This document shows positions 37,423 through 46,247 of a stretch of 64,000 nucleotides of DNA, piece after piece (the first letter of the stretch is position 1; the number at the start of each line of letters is the position of its first letter). The stretch lies in contig NZ_JNZY01000043.1 in NCBI RefSeq assembly GCF_000717655.1, positions 71,300 through 135,299 of the forward strand, in the 5' to 3' direction. This stretch comes from Streptomyces katrae. Lineage in GTDB: Bacteria; Actinomycetota; Actinomycetes; Streptomycetales; Streptomycetaceae. The notes beneath the pieces are model-generated. The model made no database searches. It was given only the letters and a program-made list of their open reading frames with translations, and had not been told where the DNA came from. A program made the position numbers and the translations under genes.

Positions 37423-38826
37423 GTGACCACCACCGCCGTGACCACCGACGACCTCGCCGCGCTCGCGTCCGAGCTGCGCGGGCCGCTGCTGCTGCCCGGC
37501 ACCGACGCGTACCAGGAAGAGGCGCTCGGCTTCAACCGGATCCTGCCGGACGCCCGGCCCGCCGCAGTGGTCCTCGCCGACGGCACCGCCGACATCCTCG
37601 CCTCGGTGCGCTTCGCCGCGCGCCACGGCATCGCGGTCGCGGTCCAGGCCACCGGGCACGGCGTCGCACTGCCCGCCGACGGCGCCCTGCTGATCAACAC
37701 CCGCAACCTCGACGGCGTACGGATCGACCCGCGCACCCGCACCGCCCGCATCGAGCCCGGCGTCCAGTGGAGCCGGGTCATCGAGGAGGCCGCCGCCTTC
37801 GGCCTGGCCCCGCTCAACGGCGCCTCCCCGGGCGTCGGCGTCGTCTCGTACACCCTGGGCGGCGGCCTCGGCCCGCTCGGCCGCTCGTACGGCTACTCCG
37901 CCGACCACGTGAAGAACATCGACCTGGTCACCGCGGACGGCGAGCTGCGGTTCGTGTCCCCCGAGGAGCACCCGGACCTGTTCTGGGCGCTGCGCGGCGG
38001 CAAGGGCAACTTCGGGGTGGTCACCTCCATCGAGATCGGCCTCTTCCCCGTCGCCCGGCTCTACGGCGGCGGCCTGTTCCTCCCCGGCGAGCACATCGAC
38101 GAGATCCTGCGCACCTGGCGCGACTGGACGCGCACCGTCCCCGACGCGATGCAGTCCTCGATCGCCGTGATGCGCTTCCCCGACATCGACGTGCTGCCCG
38201 AGCCGGTCCGCGGCCGCTTCCTCGCGCACATCCGGATCGCCTACAACGGGCCCGTCGCGGAGGGCGAGGAACTGGTGCGGCCGCTGCGGGAGATCGCGCC
38301 GGCCGTCCTCGACACCGTCGCGGACATGCCGTACACCCGGGTCGCCGAGATCAACATGGACCCGACCGTCCCGTTCGTCTACTACGAGCGCTCCACCCGC
38401 ATCCGGGAGCTCGACGACGCGGCGATCGACACCCTGCTGCCGCTGATCAAGGAGGGGGTGGACGCGGTCCGCCCCGGCATCGAGCTGCGCCACCTGGGCG
38501 GCGCCCTGGGCCGGCAGCCCGAGCACCCCAACGCGCTGCCGCACCGCGAGACCGCGTACACGCTGTTCGCGGGCGCGCCGGTCTGGCCCGAACACATCCA
38601 GGACGTACGGGAGTTCCAGGAGCGGCTGATCGAGACGATGGAGCCCTGGCGCATCGGCGGCCCGTTCCTGAGCTTCATCAGCGCCCTGGAGAGCACGCCC
38701 GGGCACCTGCGCTCGGCGTACGACGAGGCGACGTACGCCCGGCTCGTCGCGGTCAAGGACGCGTACGACCCGCAGAACGTGTTCCGCGTGAACCACAACA
38801 TCCCGCCGACCGGGTGGTCCCGATGA
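37423..38826 (+). CDS. BBE-type FAD-linked oxidoreductase
   Basis: 467 residues of the VAO/berberine-bridge fold. QATGHGVALP holds the 8-alpha-histidyl-FAD His (H79), VSYTLGGGLGPLGRSYGY is the second FAD loop and YDPQNVFRVNHNIPP is the BBE C-terminal motif. The Cys of bicovalent members is absent (SPGVGVV), so only one covalent flavin link is expected. These enzymes oxidise alcohols, amines or form C-C and C-N bonds. I prefer the GTG at 37423 with GAAAGGAA upstream; a GTG at 37390 overlapping the MFS stop is the alternative. It overlaps NAT 2. Confidence 0.85.
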   Translation: MTTTAVTTDDLAALASELRGPLLLPGTDAYQEEALGFNRILPDARPAAVVLADGTADILASVRFAARHGIAVAVQATGHGVALPADGALLINTRNLDGVRIDPRTRTARIEPGVQWSRVIEEAAAFGLAPLNGASPGVGVVSYTLGGGLGPLGRSYGYSADHVKNIDLVTADGELRFVSPEEHPDLFWALRGGKGNFGVVTSIEIGLFPVARLYGGGLFLPGEHIDEILRTWRDWTRTVPDAMQSSIAVMRFPDIDVLPEPVRGRFLAHIRIAYNGPVAEGEELVRPLREIAPAVLDTVADMPYTRVAEINMDPTVPFVYYERSTRIRELDDAAIDTLLPLIKEGVDAVRPGIELRHLGGALGRQPEHPNALPHRETAYTLFAGAPVWPEHIQDVREFQERLIETMEPWRIGGPFLSFISALESTPGHLRSAYDEATYARLVAVKDAYDPQNVFRVNHNIPPTGWSR

Positions 38827-39665
38827 CCGAGGAGAGGACGAAGACCATGCTCAGCGATGCGATGGTGGACGCGTACCTGGAGCGCATCGGCGCGCGCCGG
38901 CCGGAGAAGGCCGACATCCACGCGCTGCGGCACCTCCAGGAGCGCCACGTGCTGTCGGTGCCCTTCGAGAACGTCGACTACCACGTCGAAGGCGCCGAGC
39001 TCAGCCTCGAGCGGGAGTTCCTGTACGAGAAGATCGTCACCCGTCGGCGCGGCGGCGGCTGCTACGAGCTGAACCCGGCCTTCGGGCACCTCCTGGAAGC
39101 GCTCGGCTTCTCCGTGGAGATCCTCGCCGGCCAGGTCTTCCTCGGCGGCGAGTTCGGCGCCCCGCTGTGCCACCTGGCGCTGCGCGTGCGCCTGGAGGAC
39201 CGGGACTGGCTGATCGACGTGGGCTTCGGCAAGAACAGCCGGTTCCCGCTGGAGACCGGATCGGCGGAGGTCCAGAAGGACCCGCACGGCGATTACCAGG
39301 TGACCCGGCCCGAGGAGGGATTCCTGCAGGTCCACTTGAACGGGGAGATCCAGTACCGGCTCGACGAGCGGCCGGTGCGGATCGAGGACTTCTACCCGAC
39401 CCTGTGGTGGTACCGCACGGCGCCCGATTCGGTGTTCCTGCACAACCTCATCTGCTCGATCCAGAACGAGGCCGGCCGGGTCACCGTCAACGGCCGGGAG
39501 CTGACGCGTACGGACGAGAACGGCACCGTGACGGTGGAGCTGGCGGACGACGCCGCCCTGCACGCCGCGTACGAGGAGGACTTCGGCCTGGTCATCGACC
39601 CGGCCGCCATGCCGAAGCAGCCGGACGTCGATCCGGCTGTGCGCATCGTCATGCAGATCGACTGA
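38823..39665 (+). CDS. arylamine N-acetyltransferase (NAT) 2
   Basis: 280 residues. Triad C80 in RRGGGCYELN, H117 in LCHLALRV and D132 in IDVGFGKN. It is closely related to NAT 1 (HLQERHVLSVPFEN is shared exactly), so the two arose by duplication within the cluster or family. The ATG at 38823 overlaps the oxidase stop (ATGA); a second ATG at 38847 with GAGGAG upstream gives the usual family N-terminus and may be the real start. It is the last gene of the esterase operon, before a strong terminator. Confidence 0.88.
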   Translation: MTEERTKTMLSDAMVDAYLERIGARRPEKADIHALRHLQERHVLSVPFENVDYHVEGAELSLEREFLYEKIVTRRRGGGCYELNPAFGHLLEALGFSVEILAGQVFLGGEFGAPLCHLALRVRLEDRDWLIDVGFGKNSRFPLETGSAEVQKDPHGDYQVTRPEEGFLQVHLNGEIQYRLDERPVRIEDFYPTLWWYRTAPDSVFLHNLICSIQNEAGRVTVNGRELTRTDENGTVTVELADDAALHAAYEEDFGLVIDPAAMPKQPDVDPAVRIVMQID

Positions 39666-39687
39666 ATTCCCCTTTCTCATTGACAGG

Positions 39688-39728
39688 CCCCTGTGCCGCG
39701 CGTTTTCGCGTGCGGCGCAGGGGTTTTC
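39688..39728 (+). terminator. intrinsic terminator after NAT 2
   Basis: The stem pairs CCCCTG.GCCGC with GCGGC.CAGGGG around a GCGTTTTCGC-type loop and is followed by TTTT. It is the only hairpin here with a true U tract and ends the esterase operon. Confidence 0.85.
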
Positions 39729-39733
39729 TGTCG

Positions 39734-39743
39734 ACCTGACGAA
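39734..39743 (+). promoter_or_regulatory. ACCTGACRNA site 4, before the small secreted protein
   Basis: Reads ACCTGACGAA on the plus strand directly after the terminator, 88 bases upstream of the secreted-protein start. Confidence 0.5.
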
Positions 39744-39830
39744 TCGGCACCTGGTCCATACCTCTTATGAATTCGACGGGCCATCATGGGAATTGCAGGA
39801 ATACTCATCCATTCCATGGGAGACAATCAC

Positions 39831-40316
39831 ATGCGCAAGAGCACCCGTATCAAGGTCGCCGTTTTCGCGGGCGTCGCCGCGCTCGCCACCGCGACGGCCG
39901 TCACGGGCTCCGCGAACGCCGCGGTCGAGGGCGGCAGCAGCTGCTACACCCTGCCGGGCAGCTGGAAGGTCGTCGACGACAACACCCACGAGATCTTCCT
40001 CGGCAGCTACTACGGCAGCGCCACGGCCACCTCCGGCGTCGTCAACTTCACCTCGCCGAACAACACCACGACCGCCTCGCACGGCGAGTGGCGCCAGACC
40101 GGCTGCGGCACCTACTCCGACACCGACGTCGCCTTCCTGATCGGCGCGGACGGCAAGGCCGCCTCCACGATCACCTTCAAGGCCAACATCTCGGTGACGG
40201 GGAAGAACACCGCGAACTTCGACTTCGCGTTCACCATCAACAACCTGGACGGCTCCTTCGTCACCAGCGGCGCCTCCACCGGCAAGGCCACCCGCATCGC
40301 CGTCCAGCCCCGCTGA
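39831..40316 (+). CDS. small secreted protein of unknown function
   Basis: 161 residues. A Sec signal peptide (MRKSTRIKVAVFAGVAAL..., cleavage after GSANA) leads to a mature beta-rich domain of about 130 residues with two Cys (SSCYTLPG and TGCGTYSD) that could form one disulfide. It is Thr/Ser/Asn-rich and ends in KATRIAVQPR. The start has GGGAG eight bases upstream; the longer reading from 39786 would bury the signal sequence. I recognise no family. Its upstream region has an ACCTGACRNA site, so it may be controlled with the pathway. Confidence 0.7.
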   Translation: MRKSTRIKVAVFAGVAALATATAVTGSANAAVEGGSSCYTLPGSWKVVDDNTHEIFLGSYYGSATATSGVVNFTSPNNTTTASHGEWRQTGCGTYSDTDVAFLIGADGKAASTITFKANISVTGKNTANFDFAFTINNLDGSFVTSGASTGKATRIAVQPR

Positions 40317-40383
40317 CCCCCGCACCTCCCCCGCACATCCCCGCACCGCGCTCCACCCCCTCGGCGCCCCCCCTCAGGCGTCC

Positions 40384-40426
40384 GCCGTACGGGCCCGGCT
40401 CCCCCCGGCCGGGCCCGTACGGCTTT
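40384..40426 (+). terminator. strong hairpin after the secreted-protein gene
   Basis: A perfect 16-base inverted repeat (GCCGTACGGGCCCGGC and its complement) with an 8-base C-rich loop, followed by TTTG. Confidence 0.8.
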
Positions 40427-40479
40427 GTCGCGCATGCCTCGTCGCGTACGGCGCCCAGCGCCTGCCCGGGCAACGGAAC

Positions 40480-40522
40480 GGGGCCCGCGGGGCGCACCGG
40501 CCGGGTGCGCGCCACGGGCCCC
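40480..40522 (-). terminator. two-part hairpin after NAT 3
   Basis: Outer arms GGGGCCCG/CGGGCCCC and inner arms GCGCACC/GGTGCGC form an extended stem. It lies 22 bases past the stop of the minus-strand NAT 3 gene. Confidence 0.65.
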
Positions 40523-40543
40523 GCAGGGTCCGTACGGGCGGGC

Positions 40544-41398
40544 TCAGGAGGGCTCGGGGGCCGGCAGGGCGGCGACGACCACCGCGGCCTCCTCCTCGGT
40601 CAGCTCGATCCCGAACTGCTTGGCCAGCAGCTCGCGCACCTCCCCGTCCGCCACGTGCCGGACCTCGACCGTGCCGTCGGCCCGGGTCAGGGTGAGCTTG
40701 CGGTGGTTGAGGTTCAGCCGCCAGTCCTCCGCGATCCGCTCCAGGAAGACCCGGCCGGTGAACGGCGAGCTCGAGTGCGTGGAGATGAAGTAGTTCGCCA
40801 CCACGCAGTCGATGTGGTGGTGCGCCTCGGTGGCGTACCAGTACAGGGGGAACCAGCCGTCGTCCCGCTTCAGCGAGAGCACCCACTCCTTGTCGGTGCC
40901 CTCCTCGCGGGCCAGCCGGTACACCCAGCCGCCCTGCTCGGAGACGATCCCGTCGGAGACCAGGATCGGCTCCAGCGGGCCCTCGTCGCCGAAGCCCACG
41001 TCGGCGAGGTAGGTCTCCCCGCCCACGGCCACGCTCAGCATCAGGTGGGTCCGGGGCAGCGGCTTGGGCGCGTCCAGGAGCGGACGCGCGTACAGCCGCG
41101 TGACCTCGTACCCGAGCCGCTCCAGCAACACCGCGAAGAGCATGTTGTGCTCGTAGCAGTACCCGCCGCGCCGGCTGCGCAGGAGCTTGGACTGCATGAC
41201 CTCCACGTCGAGGTCGATGCCCCGCCCCAGCAGGATGTCGAGGTTCTCGAACGGGATGGTCAGGGCGTGCGCCCGGTGCAGCCGGCGCAGGGTCTGCGCA
41301 TCCGGCTCCAGCGGCCCGCCGATGCCCAGGCGGTCGAGGTACGCCTCGACGTCGAGGAGTTCGGCCTGCCACTGGGCGGCGCTGCAGAACGGCCTCAT
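40544..41398 (-). CDS. arylamine N-acetyltransferase (NAT) 3
   Basis: 284 residues. Unlike NAT 1 and NAT 2 it has the canonical RRGGYCYEHN active site (C81), with H118 (RTHLMLSV) and D133 (LADVGFGDEG). It is a distinct branch of the family, so not just a third copy, and may acylate a different amine. It starts two bases after the stop of the aldo/keto reductase gene, so the two are co-transcribed. An ACCTGACRNA site precedes that gene pair. Confidence 0.88.
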   Translation of the reverse strand: MRPFCSAAQWQAELLDVEAYLDRLGIGGPLEPDAQTLRRLHRAHALTIPFENLDILLGRGIDLDVEVMQSKLLRSRRGGYCYEHNMLFAVLLERLGYEVTRLYARPLLDAPKPLPRTHLMLSVAVGGETYLADVGFGDEGPLEPILVSDGIVSEQGGWVYRLAREEGTDKEWVLSLKRDDGWFPLYWYATEAHHHIDCVVANYFISTHSSSPFTGRVFLERIAEDWRLNLNHRKLTLTRADGTVEVRHVADGEVRELLAKQFGIELTEEEAAVVVAALPAPEPS

Positions 41399-41400
41399 GC

Positions 41401-42405
41401 TCAGCCCCTCTTCTCGCTGTCGAGCATGGCCATGCCCTCGGCGTCGAAGCGCGTGCCGGCGACCGCCTCGGCGGGAACGGCCCGCTCGATCTCGGCAACG
41501 TCCTCGGCGGTCAGCTCGAGGGAGAGCGCGCCGAGCGCCTCGGTGAGCTGGTCGCGGCGGCGGGAGCCGACGACGGGGACGATGTCGGCGCCCTGGGCCA
41601 TGGCCCAGCCGATCGCCAGCTGCGAGGTGGTGACCCCCTTGGCCTCGGCCACCTTGCCCAGGGCCGCGACGAGCTGCAGGTTGCGGTCGAGGTTCTCGCC
41701 GCTGAAGCGCGGGAAGTTGCTGCGGCCGTCGTCGGAGGCCGCGGCGCGCTGGTGGTTCCAGCGGCCGGACAGCAGGCCGCGGGCGAGGACCCCGTACGCG
41801 GTGATCGCGGTGCCGAGCTCCCGGGCGGTCGGCAGGATCTCGTCCTCGATGGAGCGGGAGAGCAGCGAGTACTCGATCTGGAGATCGGAGATGGGGTGCA
41901 CGGCGGAGGCCCGGCGCAGGGTCTCCGCGCCGATCTCGGACAGGCCGATGTGCCGGACGTGGCCGGCCTCCACCATCTCCTTGATGGCGCCGATGGTCTC
42001 CTCGATCGGCACCGCCGGGTCGAGGCGCGCCGGGCGGTAGACGTCCACGTAGTCCGTGCCGAGCCGCTGCAGGGTCTGGGCGAGGGAGTTCTTCACGGCC
42101 TCGGGACGGCAGTCGACGCCGAGGATGCCGCCGGACGGGTCGCGCAGGACGCCGAACTTGACGCTGAGGGTGAGCCGCTCGCGGTCGTGGCTCTGCAGCA
42201 CCTCGCGCAGGAGGAGCTCGTTGTGGCCGCTGCCGTAGAAGTCGCCGGTGTCGAGGAGGGTGATCCCGGCGTCGATGGCGGCGTGGGCGGTGGCGACTCC
42301 CTCGGCCCGGTCGGCAGGGCCGTAGAAGTCGGACATGGACATCAGGCCGAGGCCGAGAGCGGAAACCTCAGGACCGGCCGAACCAAGTGATCGCAGCTGA
42401 GTCAT
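41401..42405 (-). CDS. aldo/keto reductase
   Basis: 334 residues of TIM-barrel AKR type. LLDTGDFYGSGHNE has the catalytic Asp and Tyr and LSVKFGVLRD the Lys. The usual His position is in YVDVYRPARLDP, a His-free variant that I have seen in actinobacterial AKRs of this branch. VVGSRRRDQLTEALGAL binds NADPH. It may reduce the aryl aldehyde formed by the LuxE/LuxC-like pair. The ATG at 42405 follows GGGG closely; the in-frame ATG at 42417 is possible. Confidence 0.82.
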   Translation of the reverse strand: MTQLRSLGSAGPEVSALGLGLMSMSDFYGPADRAEGVATAHAAIDAGITLLDTGDFYGSGHNELLLREVLQSHDRERLTLSVKFGVLRDPSGGILGVDCRPEAVKNSLAQTLQRLGTDYVDVYRPARLDPAVPIEETIGAIKEMVEAGHVRHIGLSEIGAETLRRASAVHPISDLQIEYSLLSRSIEDEILPTARELGTAITAYGVLARGLLSGRWNHQRAAASDDGRSNFPRFSGENLDRNLQLVAALGKVAEAKGVTTSQLAIGWAMAQGADIVPVVGSRRRDQLTEALGALSLELTAEDVAEIERAVPAEAVAGTRFDAEGMAMLDSEKRG

Positions 42406-42457
42406 ATACCCCAGCATTGAGCAGGGCGCCTTCGGCGCAAAAACCATTCCGGGCCGG

Positions 42458-42467
42458 TCTGTCAGGT
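42458..42467 (-). promoter_or_regulatory. ACCTGACRNA site 5, before the aldo/keto reductase gene
   Basis: Reads ACCTGACAGA on the minus strand, 53-62 bases upstream of the reductase start and in the divergent region shared with the quinone oxidoreductase gene. Confidence 0.5.
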
Positions 42468-42524
42468 CGCGAATGGCCGAATATCGACGGGGATTCGGCT
42501 TTGCGAGTTGCGATCATTGAATGC

Positions 42525-43466
42525 ATGACAGAAACGATGCGAACGGTCCGCCAGGACGTCCTGGGCGGCACCGAAGTACTGAACCTGACGGATTCCCCGC
42601 TCCCCATTCCCGGCCCCGCGGGAATTCTGGTAAAGACCCACGCCGCCGGCGTCAATCCGATCGACTGGAAGATCCGTGCGTTCGGATTGTGGATGACCCC
42701 GCCGTTCGGCGTCGGCTGGGACGTCTCCGGCACCGTCGTGGCGGTCGCGGCGGGCGAGAACCGGTTCAAGGTGGGCGACGAGGTCTTCGGCCTCCCCTCC
42801 TTCCCCGACGAGGCCGCGGGGTACTCCGAGTACGTCGCCGCGCCCGCGCGCCACTTCGCGCGCAAGCCGGGCAGCCTCGACCACGTCTCGTCGGCCGCCC
42901 TGCCGCTCGCCGGCTCGACCGCCTGGCAGGCGCTGGTCGACGGCGCGGACCTGCAGGCGGGCCAGCGGGTGCTGATCCACGCGGCGGCCGGCGGCGTCGG
43001 CCACCTGGCCGTCCAGATCGCCAAGTCCCGTGGTGCGTACGTCATCGGCACCGCCAGCGCGGCCAAGCACGAGCTGCTGCGCGAGCTGGGCGCGGACGAG
43101 CTGATCGACTACACGGCGCAGGACTTCACCGAGGCCGTCCAGGACGTGGACGTCGTACTGGACCTGGTCGGCGGCGAGTACGAGGACCGCTCCCTGCGCA
43201 CCCTGCGCCCCGGCGGCCTCTACATCGGCGTGACGAACCCCCTCGGGATCGAGGAGATCACCGCGAAGGCGACCGCGGCGGGCGTCCGCGCCATCACGGT
43301 CAACGTGGCCCCCGACCACATGGTCCTGCAGGAACTGGCCACCCTCGTGGACACGGGTCGGCTGCGCCCCCTGATCGCGGAGACCTTCCCCCTCCAGGAC
43401 GTGCGCAAGGCCCACGAGCTCGGCGAGTCCCGCCACACCACGGGCAAGATCGTCCTCAAGGTCTGA
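42525..43466 (+). CDS. NADP-dependent quinone oxidoreductase (MDR family, zinc-independent)
   Basis: 313 residues. GroES-like half with HAAGVNPIDWKIRAFG and GVGWDVSGTVVAV; Rossmann half with VLIHAAAGGVGHLAVQIAK. No zinc-binding Cys are present. Its usual reaction is reduction of an enone or quinone double bond with NADPH. No convincing ribosome site is seen: ATG 42525 or 42537 could be the start. It is divergent from the aldo/keto reductase gene. Role in the pathway is plausible but unproven. Confidence 0.82.
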   Translation: MTETMRTVRQDVLGGTEVLNLTDSPLPIPGPAGILVKTHAAGVNPIDWKIRAFGLWMTPPFGVGWDVSGTVVAVAAGENRFKVGDEVFGLPSFPDEAAGYSEYVAAPARHFARKPGSLDHVSSAALPLAGSTAWQALVDGADLQAGQRVLIHAAAGGVGHLAVQIAKSRGAYVIGTASAAKHELLRELGADELIDYTAQDFTEAVQDVDVVLDLVGGEYEDRSLRTLRPGGLYIGVTNPLGIEEITAKATAAGVRAITVNVAPDHMVLQELATLVDTGRLRPLIAETFPLQDVRKAHELGESRHTTGKIVLKV

Positions 43467-43483
43467 CCCGGCCCGGACGGTGC

Positions 43484-43517
43484 CGCCGCACCGGCCGCCC
43501 TCGCGGGCGGTGCGGCG
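43484..43517 (+). terminator. hairpin after the quinone oxidoreductase gene
   Basis: CGCCGCACCG and its complement are separated by 14 bases, themselves partly paired (GCCGCC/GGCGG). It lies 18 bases past the stop. Confidence 0.65.
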
Positions 43518-43605
43518 TGCGGCGGCGATGACGGTGATGACGGCGCTCACGACGACGAAAACAAACCGTCCGGCCACTTAAAGTGATCATGTGGTGTAAC
43601 TGACG

Positions 43606-44850
43606 ATGGTCGGCATGACGGGATCTCCTTCGGCGGACTCCGGCGGCGCGGACGACGGCGCCGAGGCGCAACGGGCAGGCGTGCGGCAGAAGGCCACTGC
43701 GTCGGGCGACGCCCGCGTCTACCAGGCCGGCCACGACCTGCGCATCTTCGACATCAGCATCCCGCGCAGCGTCCGGAACACGTTCCTCGTTCTCGTGGTC
43801 CTGGCGCTGCTCGGCGGCGGCTCATGGGCGGTGGTGCGCTGGGTGCTGCCGGCCTACGCGCCGACCTACAAGACGCAGTTCCTCATGGACACGACCGCCG
43901 TCGCGGATTCCGGCGACGCGGACGCCGTCGCCGCCTCCCTCAGGACCGTGGTGGGCAACGCGGGCGACTCCGACGCCCTGGCCCTGCGCCGGTTCGGCGG
44001 CGAGTGCGGTACGGACGGCAACACCGCCCGGCTGGTGGACTTCGGCACGGACAACCGGCAGGACATCGTGCGGGCCGCCCAACAGGCCCCGGTGGGCGGC
44101 CTGGCCACCCTGCTGCGGGGCATCGTCCAGGCCGTCGACGACTTCTCCGGCACGTTCGCGTTCGGCGCCGGTCAGCGCGCCAAGCAGGTGAACCGCATCG
44201 TCGTCGTGACGCGGCACGGCAAGGACGCGTGCGACGAGGACACCGACTTCGTACGGCGGGAGATCGCGGACCGGATCCGCGCGGCCGGTCTGAAGATCGA
44301 GTTCCGGCTGATCGGCTATCAGGTCCCCGAGAACCAGAGCGAGAGCCTGAAGTCGATCGCCACCGCCGGCTCCAACCCGGCCGAGCCGGTCTTCGCGAAC
44401 ACCCGGGCGGACCTCGACGCGGCCCTGGAATGGTCGACCAACACCGAGCCGGTCCTGCGCAACGCCACGAAGATCGTGGACGTCCTCAACCCGGCCGTGA
44501 CCCGCATCAACACCGCCGCACGGGAGATCACCGACGGCCGGCTCGACGAGGCGGGGCAGAACCTCGACCGGGCCAGGGAACCGCACATCGGCACCGAGTT
44601 CGAAGACCTCGGCGGCCGGGCGAAGACCCCCGCCGGGCGCGACATCAACGACCGGGCGGCGAAGCTGCGCGAGCAGCAGAAGACCGTGCTGGAGGCCGCC
44701 GACCGGCTGCTGGAGGCCGCACGCTCCAAGGCGCCGCTCGGTCCCCGCCACGAGGCCTTCGAGAAGGCCGCCGCCGACTACAACACCCAGGTGGACGCGA
44801 TGAACAAGGCACTCGCCGCCCTGCGTACCAAGGCCCCGGCGGCCCGGTGA
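43606..44850 (+). CDS. membrane-anchored protein with a von Willebrand A-like domain, copy 1
   Basis: 414 residues. A basic N-terminal cytoplasmic stretch of about 55 residues, one membrane span (residues about 58-80, LVLVVLALLGGGSWAVV core), then an extracytoplasmic domain that alternates strands and helices like a vWA fold (TQFLMDTTAVAD at the metal-site position, VNRIVVVTRHG, IEFRLIGYQVP). A helical, possibly coiled-coil tail follows (about 300-410). The MIDAS DxSxS motif is degenerate. GTGA overlap with a related second gene. No function can be named. The start could also be the ATG three codons on. Confidence 0.6.
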   Translation: MVGMTGSPSADSGGADDGAEAQRAGVRQKATASGDARVYQAGHDLRIFDISIPRSVRNTFLVLVVLALLGGGSWAVVRWVLPAYAPTYKTQFLMDTTAVADSGDADAVAASLRTVVGNAGDSDALALRRFGGECGTDGNTARLVDFGTDNRQDIVRAAQQAPVGGLATLLRGIVQAVDDFSGTFAFGAGQRAKQVNRIVVVTRHGKDACDEDTDFVRREIADRIRAAGLKIEFRLIGYQVPENQSESLKSIATAGSNPAEPVFANTRADLDAALEWSTNTEPVLRNATKIVDVLNPAVTRINTAAREITDGRLDEAGQNLDRAREPHIGTEFEDLGGRAKTPAGRDINDRAAKLREQQKTVLEAADRLLEAARSKAPLGPRHEAFEKAAADYNTQVDAMNKALAALRTKAPAAR

Positions 44851-46247
44851 CGGCCCCGGCGGCGGCGCGGCCGCGCAGACGCTGGTTACGGGTCACCCTG
44901 GCGGTGCTCACGGTGGCCGTGGTGGCCGTCGGGGCGGCCGTCGTGTACGTCGTACGGTCCACGCCGCAGTACCGCACCGCGTTCCTCCTCGACACCTCCG
45001 ACCCCGGATCCCCGGCTGCGGGGCGGGACTTCGGCGCGCTCGCCGACGCCGTCGGCGCCGCGGTCCGAAACAGCGGGGACCGCGATGCGCTGTCCCTGCG
45101 CCGGTTCGGCGGCGCCTGCGGCGAACCGGGCAACACCCGGGAACTGGTGGGCAGCGGAACCGGCAACGCGCAGCGGATCAGTGCGGCGGCGCACGAGCTC
45201 ACCCCGGGCGGCCGGGCGACCCTGAACAGCGGGCTCCTGGCCGCGATCGACGACTTCTCGGGGCGCTTTCCGCTGCGCGGCAGCAAGCGCAACCGCATCG
45301 TCGTCGTCACCACGCAGGGCACCGACGGCTGCGGCGGCGACCCGGCCGCGATGAACGAAAGGGTCCGCGACCGGATGGACGCCCTCGGCCTGCAGCTGGA
45401 GTTCCGGTTCGTCGGCTACCGCGTGCCGGCCGCGGAGCAGGAGGTCCTGACCCGGCTCGCCTCGGCGGTCAAGGCCGCCGCACCGCAGTTCCCGCAGGAC
45501 TCCGCCGAGCTGAACGCGGTGCTCGAGAAACTCGTGGTCCCCACGCTGCCCGAGGCGAAACCGGTCGAGGTGCCCTCCCAGGAGGTCTCCGTCACCGCCT
45601 GCTCGCCGACCGGTACGCCCCTGGAAGGAGCACCCGCGCCCCCGCCGCCTTCGGTCCGCCTGCCGAGCCGGCTCGCCGTGCCGGCAGGTGCCCAGGTGTA
45701 CGCGGCGGATCCGAAGACCTACCTGATGGCGCCGGCGGGCAAGACGTGCACGCTCGTCTTCTACGACTCCGCGGTGTACCGGCAGGTACACGTGGGTGAC
45801 GCCCCGCTCGACTTCGAGGGTTTCGGGGTGGGTCTGATGGAAGACGAGGTGACCGGGGTGGCCCTGGACTGCTCCGACTTCGGCAAGAGCGCGCCCGAGC
45901 TGCTGAAGTACCTGGACGGGGACCCGGACGCGACGGAGAGCACGTGCAAGGCACAGGACACGGGAAAGACGGTGAACCTCCCCACCGGCGTCCCGGGTCT
46001 CTACGTCGGAACCATCCGGGAGTCCGTGGGGACCGACGTCAAGGGCTACCTTCGCGTCCTGAATTTCCGCGGCGAGCGCCCTGTCACGAGCCGTCTCATC
46101 TGCCTGCTCCCCAAGGAGCAGGCAGACATCTGCACCGCCTCCCTCGTCTACTACTTCCTCCAGCAGACGGCCGGGACCGGCATCTCCACCGCCGACCGCG
46201 ACCGCGTCACCGCAGCCATCGAGGCCTACGTCAAGAGCCTGCCGTGA
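44847..46247 (+). CDS. membrane-anchored protein with a von Willebrand A-like domain, copy 2
   Basis: 466 residues, paralogous to the previous gene over the vWA-like region (FLLDTSDPGSPA, LSLRRFGGACG, NRIVVVTTQG, LEFRFVGYRVP). The C-terminal half differs: a Pro-rich linker (GAPAPPPPSVRLP) and a Cys-containing beta-rich domain. Codon 14 is TTA (44886-44888), which makes its translation dependent on the bldA tRNA. The GTG start overlaps the previous stop. Its 3' end overlaps the convergent monooxygenase gene by 17 bases. A surface or sensing role is possible, but nothing links it to the biosynthetic pathway except position. Confidence 0.6.
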   Translation: MTAPAAARPRRRWLRVTLAVLTVAVVAVGAAVVYVVRSTPQYRTAFLLDTSDPGSPAAGRDFGALADAVGAAVRNSGDRDALSLRRFGGACGEPGNTRELVGSGTGNAQRISAAAHELTPGGRATLNSGLLAAIDDFSGRFPLRGSKRNRIVVVTTQGTDGCGGDPAAMNERVRDRMDALGLQLEFRFVGYRVPAAEQEVLTRLASAVKAAAPQFPQDSAELNAVLEKLVVPTLPEAKPVEVPSQEVSVTACSPTGTPLEGAPAPPPPSVRLPSRLAVPAGAQVYAADPKTYLMAPAGKTCTLVFYDSAVYRQVHVGDAPLDFEGFGVGLMEDEVTGVALDCSDFGKSAPELLKYLDGDPDATESTCKAQDTGKTVNLPTGVPGLYVGTIRESVGTDVKGYLRVLNFRGERPVTSRLICLLPKEQADICTASLVYYFLQQTAGTGISTADRDRVTAAIEAYVKSLP

